A stretch of DNA of 52,531 nucleotides, from positions 1,412,349 to 1,464,879 of the forward strand of contig NW_019091401.1 of the NCBI RefSeq assembly GCF_001949145.1, in the 5' to 3' direction. Below are positions 22,179 through 32,983 of this stretch, piece after piece. Each line of letters opens with the position of its first letter. The stretch's first letter is position 1. The position numbers were made by a program, and so were the translations under genes. The stretch comes from Acanthaster planci (Eukaryota > Echinodermata > Asteroidea > Valvatida > Acanthasteridae). A model generated the notes under the pieces. The model was not told the DNA's origin. It did no database searches and was given only the letters and a program-made list of their open reading frames with translations.

Positions 22179-22679
22179 ATGGTGCAACTTACTAAAGAGC
22201 AAAGAGTGTTTGTCGTGACAAAATTTCTTGGAAACAAGAGCTTTCAAGCCACCCAAGCTGCGTTTAAGGAAGCCTTCCCTGATAGGGATCCACCGGCAAA
22301 ATCGACCATCTGGGAAAATGTGCGCAAATACCGAGAACATGGGACTAGCCTTAATTTTGAATAAGGGTCATTCGGGAAAGAGGCGCACAGTGCGAACTCC
22401 TGAAAACATGGCTGCAGTTCGACAGCAACTTGTCGAACAGCCAAGGGGAACCAGTTGCAGGAGGCATGGACTTGGACTGTCCCATTCTTCGTTTAACTGG
22501 ATAACACAGTTAGACCTGCAAGTTCCATCCATACCGAAGGCATATCCGCCACCAACTTTTGCGTGGAGACCTCAGGAGGAGACGAGAGTTTGCTCAATGG
22601 TTCCTGGAACGCATCCAAAGTGTTACAACTGAGTTAGGATGCCCCATTTTCAAGACATTGGTGTTCAGTCATGCATGAC
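22179..22679 (+). pseudogene. Broken transposase N terminus, DUF4817-like HTH
   Basis: Begins with ATG and MVQLTKEQRVFVV, then NKSFQATQAAFKEAFPDRDP and KSTIWENVRKYREHGTSLN, the helix-turn-helix DNA-binding start of transposases with a DUF4817 domain. The frame is lost at about 22358-22367; the next frame continues NKGHSGKRRTVRTPEN and GLGLSHSSFN. It is lost again near 22515, after which HPYRRHIRHQLL and FAQWFLERI can be read. The sequence then runs into the right inverted repeat, and the catalytic DDE/D domain is absent. It cannot make an active enzyme. I describe the breaks only. Confidence 0.75.
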
Positions 22680-22817
22680 AGGAGGGATACCATCAAGGTA
22701 TCATTAGAAAGAATATTGCTTCTACTTTTCGGAGATCCTTATACATTATAATCATATCTCATGGTTTGGGCATATTAACCCCTTTTCTCAGGGTTTGGTT
22801 TTTCCTGGGACACCCTG

Positions 22818-25600
22818 TACATGTAGTTTGAAAGAAAGTAGCGGGATTTACTGGTCCCGGGTATAGGTTAGCTTGACTGTTAACCCCCCCCCGAAGCGGA
22901 GGGAGGTAGTGAAAAGAATTCCATTCAACGGGCATCGTGGAATAGAATGGATTATTCAGTGGTATGTGATCAACGATCCTCCCATCAGTCAACTCGGATT
23001 CATATAGGTATTGTTCATGCATGAAACAAAATAACAAACGTTTCATATTTTCGCAGCGGAACTTTTAACTTTACACGTTGCAAAAGACGACAACCAGTCA
23101 GAGAAGGTATTCTGACATGACGTGACAGTTCTCCTGCGTCTAGCTGGTTCTTTGCTAGCGCGCCACCTCAATGTTGCGTATAACAGCGGTGACGGACCAT
23201 ATCACCAGGTGTCCACCCCTTCTCTATGGACAGGAACAGTGGGCCAGGGGAAGTAGGGCCACAGCAGAATGGGAATCGACAATCGAAATGTGGGTAGAGT
23301 TGAATTGAGGGGTGCAGGTGGAGCAACCTAAGGGTGCAGTCGCTCCTTCCCTTGGGACTTTGCCCTCAAAACCTGTAATCTTAACTATTCGACCCTACAA
23401 CATACTAAATTGGTGAACAGTGGTCACGTCTTTAATCATTCATCATAATTGGCCGTGTTATTCCATTAGAATCAGAGCACTTCACATTGTTCCAGTTGCT
23501 GAAGAATCAACCAATCATTTGCCTGAAAACCTTAGCCCTACAGCCATGGAGTTGGATGTAATAGGTACGCGCACGCACGTCACAGCCTTTTCAATAAAAG
23601 AGGGGACACTCTTTGTCAAAGAGGGGTCACTTGCCCAAAATGTTGATCCCAATTTCGAAATCAAGAGATTTCACTTTCAGAACATTGTAATTCACGGAAC
23701 AAAGGCATTCTTATGCGTCCTATTTATCGTCATTTTTGTCTCACTCCGGGAATGGCGTTGAATTAGAAAAGCAATTTCGCTTCTTGTCATTCATTTTACT
23801 AATTAATCAGTCAATTTCGTCACTGAGTTTATCGTTAACATGGTTTGAATTACCGGTTAGTTGGACGTCATTTTTCTAAAAACTAAAAAGAATAGGCCGA
23901 AGAAATCGGGCATGAACGTTTCGGAATAATCACATAACGCACTGTTGTTTGACTCTTAATAAATAGATTATGGGCCAATGCTGTGTATACAAATTTATAT
24001 CAATCTAATTTTTACAACTTGACTTTGTGGCTATTAGCTCAATAGCAAGTCCAATTCACACAGGGACCATTTACACAGGGATGTGCAACTGCGGCTCCAG
24101 TGCAAGAACACGTATGATTCATTCTTGCAACCGCGTGACATGCGTTATTCATGCAATTCAATTTACTCGTTTTCTTTATTCATCACATCTAAAGAGAAAA
24201 GAAATACATGCAGAAACGTCGATAAAGTTTGTAATCTTTCTTACTTCTGAGATGAAATGATTCAGTTTTATTTTCAGAGTAATCCTTACAACACGCGCGA
24301 TTGGGCTGTCATTTTGAATCCATATGTCTTGACTGCCGTTTACTTTTATCACCAAATATTCATAAAACTTTGGTACATTTTCCCCCAAAATGGCTCAGTA
24401 TTATGGTCTCATTCTTTCTTTGAGGACTTAATTGCACATTAGAAGACACTCTGGGTGTGTTTTGACGTACAGCTAAAATTGTTTTGAAAATTTAAAAATT
24501 AAACATGGAAGTCATTTTTTCCACCGCCAATTAGGCCTACAAATCTAGAAAAATCCGACAATGGTATGAAGCAGCATCTAATTGGATAATATTTTTGCCA
24601 CCCCTAGGCCTAGCTGCGATATGTCGGAAATTTTACACTCAAGGATGCCATATTTTACTGTTTCGTTGAGCATATAATGTTTATGAGAGTAACAATATTT
24701 ACAACTTGTATAATTTTTTTATAATACAGTTATTTCACCCACCATGAAAGCCGACAGAAAATGAAATCTCGCTTTAATGAGACAACTTTGTGGTACATAT
24801 TTTTTTCGGAATAAAATACCTTGAGTATCTTAGTTTATGAAAAGTTGTACTCTGACTTAAAACATTAAGTCATTAAAGGTAAGGGAAATGGTGGGAAGGA
24901 ACAAATGTACAGACGGATATGACTTCAAGCACTCCTTCCCACGAGGACTCTGACAACAGCTTCCCATGCCTGACATCTGTTATTATTCATCGAAGACAGT
25001 GTCTTGCGCCGCAATGGCAGGAGGTGTTATGTAATCCGTTGTTATGTTAATATTTTTCCCTTAATACTTTGCTGGCCGTAAAAGACAGTGAAGAAGATTT
25101 AAGCTGAAGTTGTACATCCGGCAAAATAATGGTTTGGCAGGATTGGCGTTCCTATTCTTGAGTGTGTGACGCTTTTAAGCTACTGAACAGTACAGTCTCA
25201 CGTTATCCGTGTTGAGGTAATGGTGAGATACAAGTATTTCAACAGATAACTTGGGACATGTACGTGTACAATGCAGAATTTTCCACAGTTGCAAGTCCCT
25301 ATGCTCACAAGGTCGAACGCGTAACTACAAAGGCGCTAGTCGTCTGCTTCCACCGAACAATGACATACTTGGCTCCGCGTGATTAATAGTGCTGTCTTCT
25401 CCATCAACCCGCCACGTTGTGCATCAAGTCCATAAAGAAGCTGCGTACGCCTAGGACAGTAAGGAGTGACCGTGTCAAGTCTGTGTGTCGTCGTTGCTCG
25501 GTGAAGCTTCCAGTGCATATTAATTTCGAAGAGGTAAGCCTATAGGTCTTAACCCAACGCTCTCGTTGTAAAGGTTCCTCTCGAAAGCAAAGTCGTGTTA
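22818..25600. other. Intergenic, no gene recognised
   Basis: About 2.8 kb. An open frame at 23420-23761 ends in a hydrophobic stretch (AFLCVLFIVIFVS), but its first ATG is internal and no family is recognised. A GAGGTAAGCC word near 25535 could be a splice donor with no provable partner. The rest is AT-rich. Confidence 0.35.
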
Positions 25601-26589
25601 TGCCTTTATATACAGGGCGTGGATTGGCTCAAATGCTGGACCACGCTTGAGGTCAGGTACACGTAAAGCCACATCACACTATGACGATTATTCCCAAAAT
25701 TCTCACTGCGTGACTGCATTTGTGTCGAGTGCCCGAGTCGACCCTTGGCCAACTTGACTCAAGAAATATCAACCGGTGAGCATGTCATCTAAGTTGACCG
25801 TTCTCTGAGTTAGCAAAGAGTTCCGTGTACAGACGTCTCGCTCCCGTGCACGCCGGCGTAAATCCTTGGGTTATTTTGATCATGAGGAATGGACTCTTTC
25901 GTGGTGAGAAAAAAAAGTGGATTGTGAAGAAGTTTTCGGACTTCCCTACAAATGTATTCAATTTAACTCAAAAAGAGACAACAATACAAAGTAGCAGGAA
26001 GTATACGCCTGTCTGATGTAAGATTCTGCATGAATATCAATACAGATGTACATCTGTATCATGAACATCGCTACAATATTAATATTCTGTCGTATTGTGT
26101 CAGCCCCCCCCCGCTTCCATGGCTGGGCAAGTCATCCCCCACCCCCACCCCCATTTCCTGTATAAATGTATGCCACTACCTGTACACGAACCCTATGAGA
26201 CGGGTCTGAAAAATTCCTTGAACAGTCTATATTAATTTGACTTGTTAGGTCATGTTATTGCTTTCACAGCCTTTTAGATGGCTTATAGGTAAATGTACTG
26301 AGGGAAACCGAGTGGGTTTAGTGAGAAACTGACATCTGGTCACTCAAATCGTAGTCTAAAAGCACTTTCGACGGGTTTTTGGTCGTCGGTGAGTTGCGGT
26401 TCGGATGCAGAGACAGGGCCGTGGTTGGTTGGTGGAATTTAGCCCGATAATAAAAGGTACGCAGTGAGGCTCCGGAACCCTCGCGCTGTACGCCTGTGGG
26501 TTCGGCCCATCACGTTCGATAATTTTGGGAAGAATGATTCCTTACTGAAATGCGGCTTTAGGCTCATGTAACAGATTAAGCCAATTACT
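25601..26589. other. Intergenic, nothing recognised
   Basis: Contains C-rich runs near 26105 and 26136-26152 but no coding or structured repeat signature that I can support. Confidence 0.35.
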
Positions 26590-26777
26590 CGCTGTCCCGA
26601 CATCCTTGCTTTTATTTCATGGTGTTGTTTTCTTAGGGTTTGGGTGCTAGTATTTGATGAATAAATATACAAATTACTTTCTTGCTTTAATTCTTATCTA
26701 CTAAGTATTATGTGCAAACAAAACAGAAATGCGTCGGGTGGGGGCAGGTTTCCCGTCTGCCCCCCCATACGCCACTG
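26590..26777 (+). repeat. CGCCACTG-ended dispersed repeat, copy 1
   Basis: Shares TTTTCTTAGGGTTT, a GTGCTARTATTTG segment, GAAATGCGTC and a G/C-rich run ending ATACGCCACTG with 27690-27908. The terminal CGCCACTG, inverse CAGTGGCG, resembles ends of hAT-type elements. No left terminal repeat is visible, so this is probably a truncated copy. Confidence 0.6.
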
Positions 26778-27129
26778 ATGTCTGAGTTTTAACTTTGTGT
26801 TTAAGTAATATTTTTGAATAGTCACTGGAGATGTGTAAAAAACATGAAATTCACTGACGGGTGACGACCTTTAACTTCCGTCAATATTGTTCCTAGGTCT
26901 CCATGTTCATACACGTTGGCTTTTACTTCACAAGCTCAGCACGTGAAAACGAAATTGTACAAATTACATGTACAAGATTTGCATGTACCTACCTGTATTC
27001 AATGGGTTCCAGATTCGGTTGAGTTGACCTGACGTCGTTCTTGCCAGTGAAGGTTTAATATAACTTTAGAATCTCAATATGCAAACGCAGATTATTTCTT
27101 CAAGTTTATTATTATTGTCTATCTGGAAA
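26778..27129. other. Intergenic, nothing recognised
   Basis: Short spacer between two repeats. TACATGTA-type words only. Confidence 0.35.
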
Positions 27130-27375
27130 TGAAACCAAGGATTCCTCAAAAGTGCCCGGGCTCTGTAGCTCGTATTAGCCTGAAGAAACCTGTAGAAAGG
27201 AGACAATGAGAAGGAGTCACAGTTTCAGCAGTGGGAGGAAAACCCCAGAAGAATAGTCTGGGTAAAACCAACGGAATCAGGGAGGGACTGAAAACCCAAC
27301 CCACATGTGGACCGGGCCGGAAATCGAACCCGGACCGCAGAGGTAAAAGGCGGGGAAAGAACTACACCAACTTTA
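27130..27375 (-). repeat. tRNA-derived SINE, copy 3
   Basis: Minus-strand copy of the 18514 family. The B box reads GGTTCGATTTCC on minus (GGAAATCGAACC on plus, near 27319-27330), and TACACCAAC is the inverse of the GTTGGTGTA A-box region. The body has GGGAGGAAAACCCC and GAGACAATGAGAAG, matching copy 2 in reverse. Better kept than copy 1. Confidence 0.8.
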
Positions 27376-27689
27376 TAATTTAATTCCGTTATAATTTAAT
27401 TCCGTTTTTACTTTAGCTTCTACCGAAAGACTTCCGAAAGACTAACTAATAATTTCTTAACTGTTCAACTGCGTACGAGACTACCAAATTGTAATGGTCT
27501 TCATGTATTTTCGATTTTTGGAAGCGAGAAGTCAACTTTTGGCGGAAAATTTCTCTCTCAGGTCCAGTAATGTTTCAGTTTCTATGAACTTGTATGCTAG
27601 AAAATATTTTACAAAGGCCTAGGTGATCGTTTTAAGAAGTAAACAATGAAAAAAACATATTCTAACACTTGCACGCAGCAGCATACCTA

Positions 27690-27908
27690 CCTTTCTGTGT
27701 GTTGGGAGGGATTCAAAAGCGAATGCAGCTTCTTGCTCATTCAACATGATGTTAGGGGAGAAAAAAATCAAATTGTGTTATTTTCTTAGGGTTTAGTGCT
27801 AATATTTGGTAACTACATCTACCGATTATTACCGAAGTATTATTTGTAAAAAACAAATTGAAATGCGTCCGGGGAGGCAAGTCCCCCCCCCTGCTGGATA
27901 CGCCACTG
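27690..27908 (+). repeat. CGCCACTG-ended dispersed repeat, copy 2
   Basis: Matches copy 1 at its right end and also the minus-strand copy at 32520-32800 over CTCATTCAACATGATRTT and TTTTCTTAGGG. It ends GGATACGCCACTG at 27908 after a C run. The three copies share no open frame. Confidence 0.6.
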
Positions 27909-27985
27909 GTTGCACGTTACTTTTTTCTGTAATAAGGGTTCCGGAAGCGCGCCACCATCGGTCAACTTTCAGGCTCTAATAGCAA

Positions 27986-28110
27986 GTTTGCTTGTCGCCC
28001 AGCGTCCGAACAAAAGGGCCGAGGCTGATGGCTTTGCACAGATTTTAGTGAAGGACATACGTCACACTTGGTCATAGCTAACGACGCGCAGAGCATTGTG
28101 GGTAAATTTA
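27986..28110 (+). repeat. Hairpin-bearing repeat family, decayed copy A
   Basis: TCGCCCAGCG...GGCTGATGGCTTTGCAC followed by TTTAGTGAAGGACATACG and CATAGCTAACGA. The first part matches copies B-D and the second matches 38098-38150. Mutations have broken the hairpin in this copy. Confidence 0.6.
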
Positions 28111-28404
28111 TGCCATACGCGCGTGCACGCTCAATGCGTATACACAAGCGGCGGTTATCAATTCGATTTTTTTTCTTTTTCTTACCCATTGGTGAAAATA
28201 TTCTCACTACACTTTATTTGTTCAAAATTGATCAACAAAACCGATAATTTGAAATAGGTTCCTATCGCCAAAAGACACGTGATAATTGATACTAAGCGAG
28301 AAGATAAATTACCACAGTATTGTATCAAGGCCATGTTTTTATCATACAGCCGACAGTACACATGTCAAAGCAATTGTCATTAGCGAACCAAAACTTTAAA
28401 TAAC

Positions 28405-28524
28405 GCTCCGCTAAAAGGAAGTGATAACCTCGCGGTCATAGGTCATGTACAATGTAGCCAATCACAGTGCAAAGCTATTGGCTCTTCCCAGCGCCCTGTT
28501 CAGGCGCTGGGCGCCGACGAACTA
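28405..28524 (-). repeat. Hairpin-bearing repeat family, copy B
   Basis: Minus-strand copy. CCCAGCGCC (28487-28495) and GGCGCTGGG (28503-28511) form a perfect 9-bp stem with a 7-nt loop. The flank GCTTTGCACTGTG and the GACCGCGAGGT-type segment match copy C in the opposite orientation. Confidence 0.75.
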
Positions 28525-29489
28525 TTATTGGCAAGGCGATATCCTTGCATGACCAGCACTACGAGCAGTACATGTCACCATAGCGTAGTACATTGCACAG
28601 CCAAGTGGGTGCACCACGTGTGTTATTATGTCTGTGGGGTGCACCGAGTGGGTAGTCGCGCGCAAACTTGCCTGGGGTTAGTAGATAGACCAGGAATTTT
28701 GTAAGAGCCTGGATGTTATGGTAAAGTAGAGGGAAGGTTTCTTGGAGTTTGGAGAGTGCAAAGGAGTCTCTCTTTTGGATACTCATGTCCCCAATTTTCG
28801 TACCTTTGATAGGGAAAGGGACGTACATATGTAATCGTAAAAGTATCCGTTTTCAGAGTTAGTCATTTTTTTTTTAGACTTTGAGAGGTTCATCTGTAGC
28901 ATACAGCTATAACGTTGCATTTCTTCGATGAAGACTTTTAGGAGATCAACTGACTTGTCATTAGTATTCAGTTCAGTCCACCCAAATTTTTTTTCTCAGT
29001 GTTTCCCAACATCACAGTTGTGGAAAGCCTTGGTCAAGGCATTCGTTGCAGTGCGGCAAAGTCCCATACAGCTATGAGTTTATACCAATGTGAATGATCT
29101 ATAGCAATTCATTGAGAATGTTTTTGTTTGTAATGATTTGAGCATAATTCAGTATCTTTGTTGATTAGCAGGCCTGTATAAGCTTACCCGTAACAAGCTT
29201 ATACCCTTGTCACAGTAAGAAACTCTCCTGTAAAACACGTTATGGCTATAAATAAAAGACGTAATAAAAATCCATTGCTATATAATATAATGTTAGTCGA
29301 CTAGTTGTCCAGTTGTGCACCAGCCTGCCAGGGTCATGTTAATTCAGGCTTGGACGTCAAATGCTGAAAGTCATGCAATAGGCCAAGACCTAAAAACATG
29401 TGCATGTACGCTTTCCGATTTGGGAGCTCAATGGATCGTGTCTCGCCTTACTGCTATAGGAAAGCTCGCATGTAAATTATCTGCTCCGA
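28525..29489. other. Intergenic, no gene recognised
   Basis: A minus-strand open frame (28559-28828) contains a segment KLQETFPLLYHNIQALTKFL that looks protein-like, but I cannot assign it, and it lacks splice or repeat context that would decide. Nothing else seen. Confidence 0.3.
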
Positions 29490-29990
29490 GCGGAACAAAG
29501 AGGGCGTTTTTAGTACTCACCGCATAGGTGCACGTTTATAATGGAGATCAATGGCGCGTTTTGACGGGGAGCACGCCGAGTACGCGCAATCAAATTACAT
29601 GTATACCTTCATGGGTGCGTTCGATTAGCTTACACGTGTAAGTCAAATTTACACGAGAGCGTTCGTTTAGCCATCACGTGATCTTCGTGCCTGCACTGGT
29701 GTCAGCCACCACTACTCCAGCTGGCGAGCAAGTCTCTGGAGGCTGCCCGAGTGTAATGACGTCACGGATGGACTGTTCGAGCATGGAAATGATGAAACGT
29801 GGCGGGGACTTGACCTTTTTCCCAGAATGCCTTGGCGAATACGCTGCAGCGTTCGATCAGCCTCATTTCGAGGTTTCCCTTGGTGTAACACTGGTGTATT
29901 CAAGGAAGCTAATCGAACGCACCCAATGTATGGTCTTTGCGTACACGCAGAACACGAGCAAGAACCCGCTTGAAAAACTTACTACCATTT
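29490..29990 (+). repeat. Dispersed repeat, copy split by a MITE
   Basis: Left part (GAGCGGAACAAA... GAGTACGCGCAA) and right part (ATGTATGGTC... AACTTACTACCAT) match 6135-6330 in order. They are separated here by the 312-bp element at 29613-29924. A related fragment lies at 31497-31565. Confidence 0.7.
29613..29924. mobile_element. MITE with perfect 19-bp inverted ends
   Basis: GGGTGCGTTCGATTAGCTT (29613-29631) and its exact inverse (29906-29924). It is 312 bp long with no transposase, so it is non-autonomous. It interrupts a dispersed repeat whose empty-site version is at about 6200-6260. The flanks suggest only a 3-4-bp target duplication (ATG or similar), so I leave the superfamily open. 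Confidence 0.85.
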
Positions 29991-30140
29991 GTATTTCTTG
30001 TGCCGCTTGGGGGTGCACTTCAACTCGGAGCGGATACACTTGTTAGGCCTACAGGTTTATTTCAAAATTAGGCCGTCGACACATGCCGTTACTGCAAAAT
30101 ACGGGCGTTTCACAATCGTGCGCCACCAAGAGTTTGCAAA

Positions 30141-30228
30141 GCGTTGGCCAATCACATTGTGCGAAATTTGTCGACTCAATGCGTGTTGAAAAGAGTCGAC
30201 AGATTTAGCGCGTTTTGATTGGAATGCG
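30141..30228. repeat. Foldback around GTCGACTC/GAGTCGAC
   Basis: GTCGACTC (30170-30177) and GAGTCGAC (30193-30200) are exact inverses. The outer arms (GCGTTGGCCAATCA... and ...TGATTGGAATGCG) also pair with mismatches. The upstream words TCACAATCGTGCGCC and CAAGAGTTTG recur near 31025-31050, so this is part of a dispersed repeat. Confidence 0.55.
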
Positions 30229-31364
30229 TTGTAAACACCTGTTGGCGCACTTTTGCGAATCGCCCGTTTCTTCGAATTTTACGTGACAAAGAAAAGGTCA
30301 ACGATCGTTATTAGCTAGTATTGTTCATCAGCAACGTGTAAGAGAATTTGCCAATTTAGAGTTACTGCAGAAATCCAACTCCTCGAAAATAAACTTCCTG
30401 TAAATATTCGCACATGAAACTGAACACATGTGTGGAACAAAACAAATTTCGGACTCATTTAGGCCTAAACGTAGAGAAAGTCTATTTTGGGACATTTTGT
30501 TCTATGGTCACTAACCATCATACTGCTTTGCGGTTACTTTTTGCATTTGACATTTTGCCATTTCACCATTTCGCACAATGTATACGCGCCCTTGTATGTA
30601 GTCTATTGGCAGCTATCCTAAAAGTAAAGGCGCCTTTCCATATTGCGCGTCAACACTCGTACTGAGCGTAAGCGTTAAGTATCCGTCAGAATCACTCTCG
30701 GGGCGATTTTGACGCAACAGACACGTGTGTTATGTTAATGGAGTCGATTTGGTGCCCTTGAAATGAAACACACGAACGCATCGTGTCCGCAACGCACCGT
30801 GTCCGCAACGCATCGTAAAAACGTCAAGATGGAAAGTCGCCTTAACGGAGGAGATTATTTTTGAAAAGGCATAGGCCCCTACTGAGTTTAAAATAGCTAT
30901 GAGACTGAATTCCTTGTGAAATTATTTTGTTCTGGAATTTAAGCTGTCATACTGGAAAAAAAACAAATAAAGCCATTTCGAACAACACATCTTAAGACGC
31001 ATTTTGGAAATTAAATACATGCGATTCACAATAGCGCGCCTCCAAGAGTTTGTTTGTATTTACTTAATCTGGTCCCTAGGGATTCAAAACAATGCAGTTG
31101 CAACATTTAAAAAGAAGAGATGGTAGTACCGAAAAGCACAAGTAGAAAAATACAGGCGATGTAAGTGCGTTATGCGTAATGCGCACTGGACGCACTGTCA
31201 TCCGTCGCTAGCGTGTTTGCCCACATTTTTCAAAAACACGGTTTTATGCACAAGACCGGCGGTCTATGCGTTTATATGTCTGTGGTTCATTCACAATAGA
31301 AGGCTTTTGGGGGCAATAGGGGAGGCAGATTAACCGATTCTTTCGGCAAGTTCTGGGCATACGC
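30229..31364. other. Intergenic, no gene recognised
   Basis: Contains a short ACGCAYCGTGTCCGCA direct repeat near 30777-30812 and a fragment shared with 30105-30135. No coding signature found. Confidence 0.35.
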
Positions 31365-31490
31365 GCGTATTCGCTCGTCGCCCAGCGCCCGAATAGGGCG
31401 CTGGGATGGGCTGATGGCTTTGCACTGTGAATGGCAACATTACGCACGACCTGTGACCGCGAGGTCATCAATCGGCACGTGACTGTGTTG
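31365..31490 (+). repeat. Hairpin-bearing repeat family, copy C
   Basis: CCCAGCGCCC (31381-31390), loop GAATA, GGGCGCTGGG (31396-31405): a perfect 10-bp GC-rich stem. TGATGGCTTTGCACTGTGA and GACCGCGAGGTCATCA follow, as in copy B. This is the best-formed hairpin of the family. Confidence 0.8.
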
Positions 31491-31496
31491 GTAAGC

Positions 31497-31565
31497 ACTT
31501 ACCGCATAGGCGCGCAAGTTGAGGCGCGTTGACGCAGATCATGCGGAGTACGCGCAACAAATTAT
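31497..31565 (+). repeat. Fragment of the CCGCATAGGCGCGC repeat
   Basis: ACCGCATAGG, GAGGCGCGTTGACG and GAGTACGCGCAA match 29518-29590 and the arms of the foldback at 32030-32480. One more copy of the same CpG-rich family. Confidence 0.55.
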
Positions 31566-32029
31566 TTTTTTATTCTTCCGATATCTATCCAGTTCGTAAG
31601 TGCCTGCCTCACAAAGGCAGATGCGCCACGATTTGCAGGCTCCCATTGGACGATCGCTGAAGTGACGCGTTAACTTCCGGTTCCATGGTTCCACGTAAAC
31701 GTCAACCAATGCATGTACATGCAACCTTACGTGTAGTGCACGTGTGCAGTGGGCGCAGTTTCCATTGTTCCTCTTTTGTTCATACTTTATGTTTTTTCAG
31801 AAGACCACCCATATGTTTTGTACACGTTTTCCAACCGTGGACTCTTCGGCAACCGTGGACCCTATGTCCCCTATTTTTATAGGTCCACGATTGAAGGCGT
31901 TTACATACTCATTGACTGTAGTCGTAATTTAAATTTCCCCAAAGGTGGAATATTCAATAATCCGCCCTGAGTTAAAGTCCACCTTCACTGGCGAAAGAAA
32001 GACATACCGGTAGGACGTTTTCCAACCGG
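31566..32029. other. Intergenic, nothing recognised
   Basis: TTTTGTACACGTTTTCCAACCGTGG-type sequence and short open frames only. CATATGTTTTGTACA here is echoed in inverse at 17684-17700, next to the assembly gap, which hints at another dispersed repeat. Confidence 0.3.
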
Positions 32030-32480
32030 TTCTTGCACGCGTAATAAATTTGTTGCACATACTCAGCGTGTCCCGCACCAAACGAGCATAAACCTTCGCA
32101 CCTATATGCGGTGAGTTCGTACCAAAGGACTGTCACTTTATTTTGTTCCAGCTCGGAGCAGATACCATATCAGTGGTTGAGATCGCTCAACCGGGCATGG
32201 TCCAACATGGCGCGGCAAGATTTGGAACAAGGTTGCATGAAGCTTTATGTGCAGAGGGCGTTATAACGAACCGGACACCCCTTGATTCTCTTTGGTTCGT
32301 TGACGATAAACGCAAAACGTTGCTAGCATTTTCTGTACACGAAGAAATTTCTGAATTGGCCTTTCTTCCAATCTGCTCCAAGCTAGAACAGCAGAGGGCG
32401 TGTTTTAAATGAAATTGACAGTCCTTTGGTACGAACTCACCGCATGGGCGCGCAAGTTTTTGCCGCGAAACGAATTTATT
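32030..32480. mobile_element. Foldback element with 28-bp perfect inverted arms
   Basis: 32108-32135 and 32416-32443 are exact reverse complements (core GGTGAGTTCGTACC on the left arm). Pairing continues inward through AGCTCGGAGCAGAT / ATCTGCTCCAAGCT and outward with mismatches. The outer arms are inverted copies of the CCGCATAGG repeat seen at 29518 and 31497. The interior has an open frame with no recognised domain. Probably a non-autonomous DNA transposon. Confidence 0.7.
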
Positions 32481-32519
32481 CTGGAAAGTGTGGTCTTTGC
32501 GTGCAGAACAAATTCGGCA

Positions 32520-32800
32520 ACTTGCCCCCCCCCCAACGGGATTTTTAAGGATTTTTTTCTTTTTTTTTTAAAGAATGGGTGAGTGGGAAAGAAGGTGCTT
32601 AGTATTTTACCTATCAAATATTAGTACCAAATCCCTAAGAAAACAACACCAGCAAACTTAGATAAAAGCACAATGTCGGCACCGTGAATAAGGCTGTTGA
32701 TTATTTTCTCCACAATATCATGTTGAATGAGCCCGAAGCCGTAGTCGCTTTTTGGATATGCTCCCTAGACATCAAAAGCTGGATACGTCCGCTGGTGTAT
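32520..32800 (-). repeat. CGCCACTG-type dispersed repeat, copy 3
   Basis: Minus-strand relative of 27690-27908: CTCATTCAACATGATATTGTGGAG, TTTTCTTAGGGATTTGGT and the C-run end can all be read in reverse. The CGCCACTG terminus is lost. Confidence 0.55.
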
Positions 32801-32983
32801 GTCCAAGCAATTGGAGTAACGAAGTAAAACTGTGACTAGTACACAAAATTTACAAATGATTTATTTAGGTATTAATACAAAACAAAGTATGAATTGCTTC
32901 CCATTCTCGCAATGTAAAACGAATCATTGCCATGCTACGAGGCAACGAGGTAAACATTAATAAGGCCTATTTGTATTCTCTAT

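Larger units (their letters stand above)
21558..22817. mobile_element. Decayed Tc/mariner-type transposon with ~200-bp TIRs
   Basis: Ends CAGGGTGTCCCAG (21558-21570) and the exact inverse (22805-22817), flanked by TA on both sides (21556-21557 and 22818-22819), as for Tc1/mariner insertions. The inverted repeats extend about 200 bp (21558-21759 and 22613-22817) at roughly 90% identity by eye. Inside are a SINE-like insertion (about 21873-22127) and a broken transposase start (22179 onward). The right arm also codes transposase, so its mirror copy lies in the left arm. At 1.26 kb with only the N-terminal part of a transposase, it is non-autonomous. Confidence 0.85.

Noticed and set aside
25300-25540. 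Possible 5' untranslated exon for the sulfotransferase (GAGGTAAGCC donor)
   Set aside because: A donor-like word alone, 8 kb from the gene, is not enough. Many such words exist in the interval.
29678-30046. 122-codon open frame
   Set aside because: It runs from inside the 29613-29924 MITE across its right end into the host repeat, so it is not a conserved unit.
32143-32412. Open frame inside the foldback element
   Set aside because: No transposase motif, and it uses part of both inverted arms. Probably chance.
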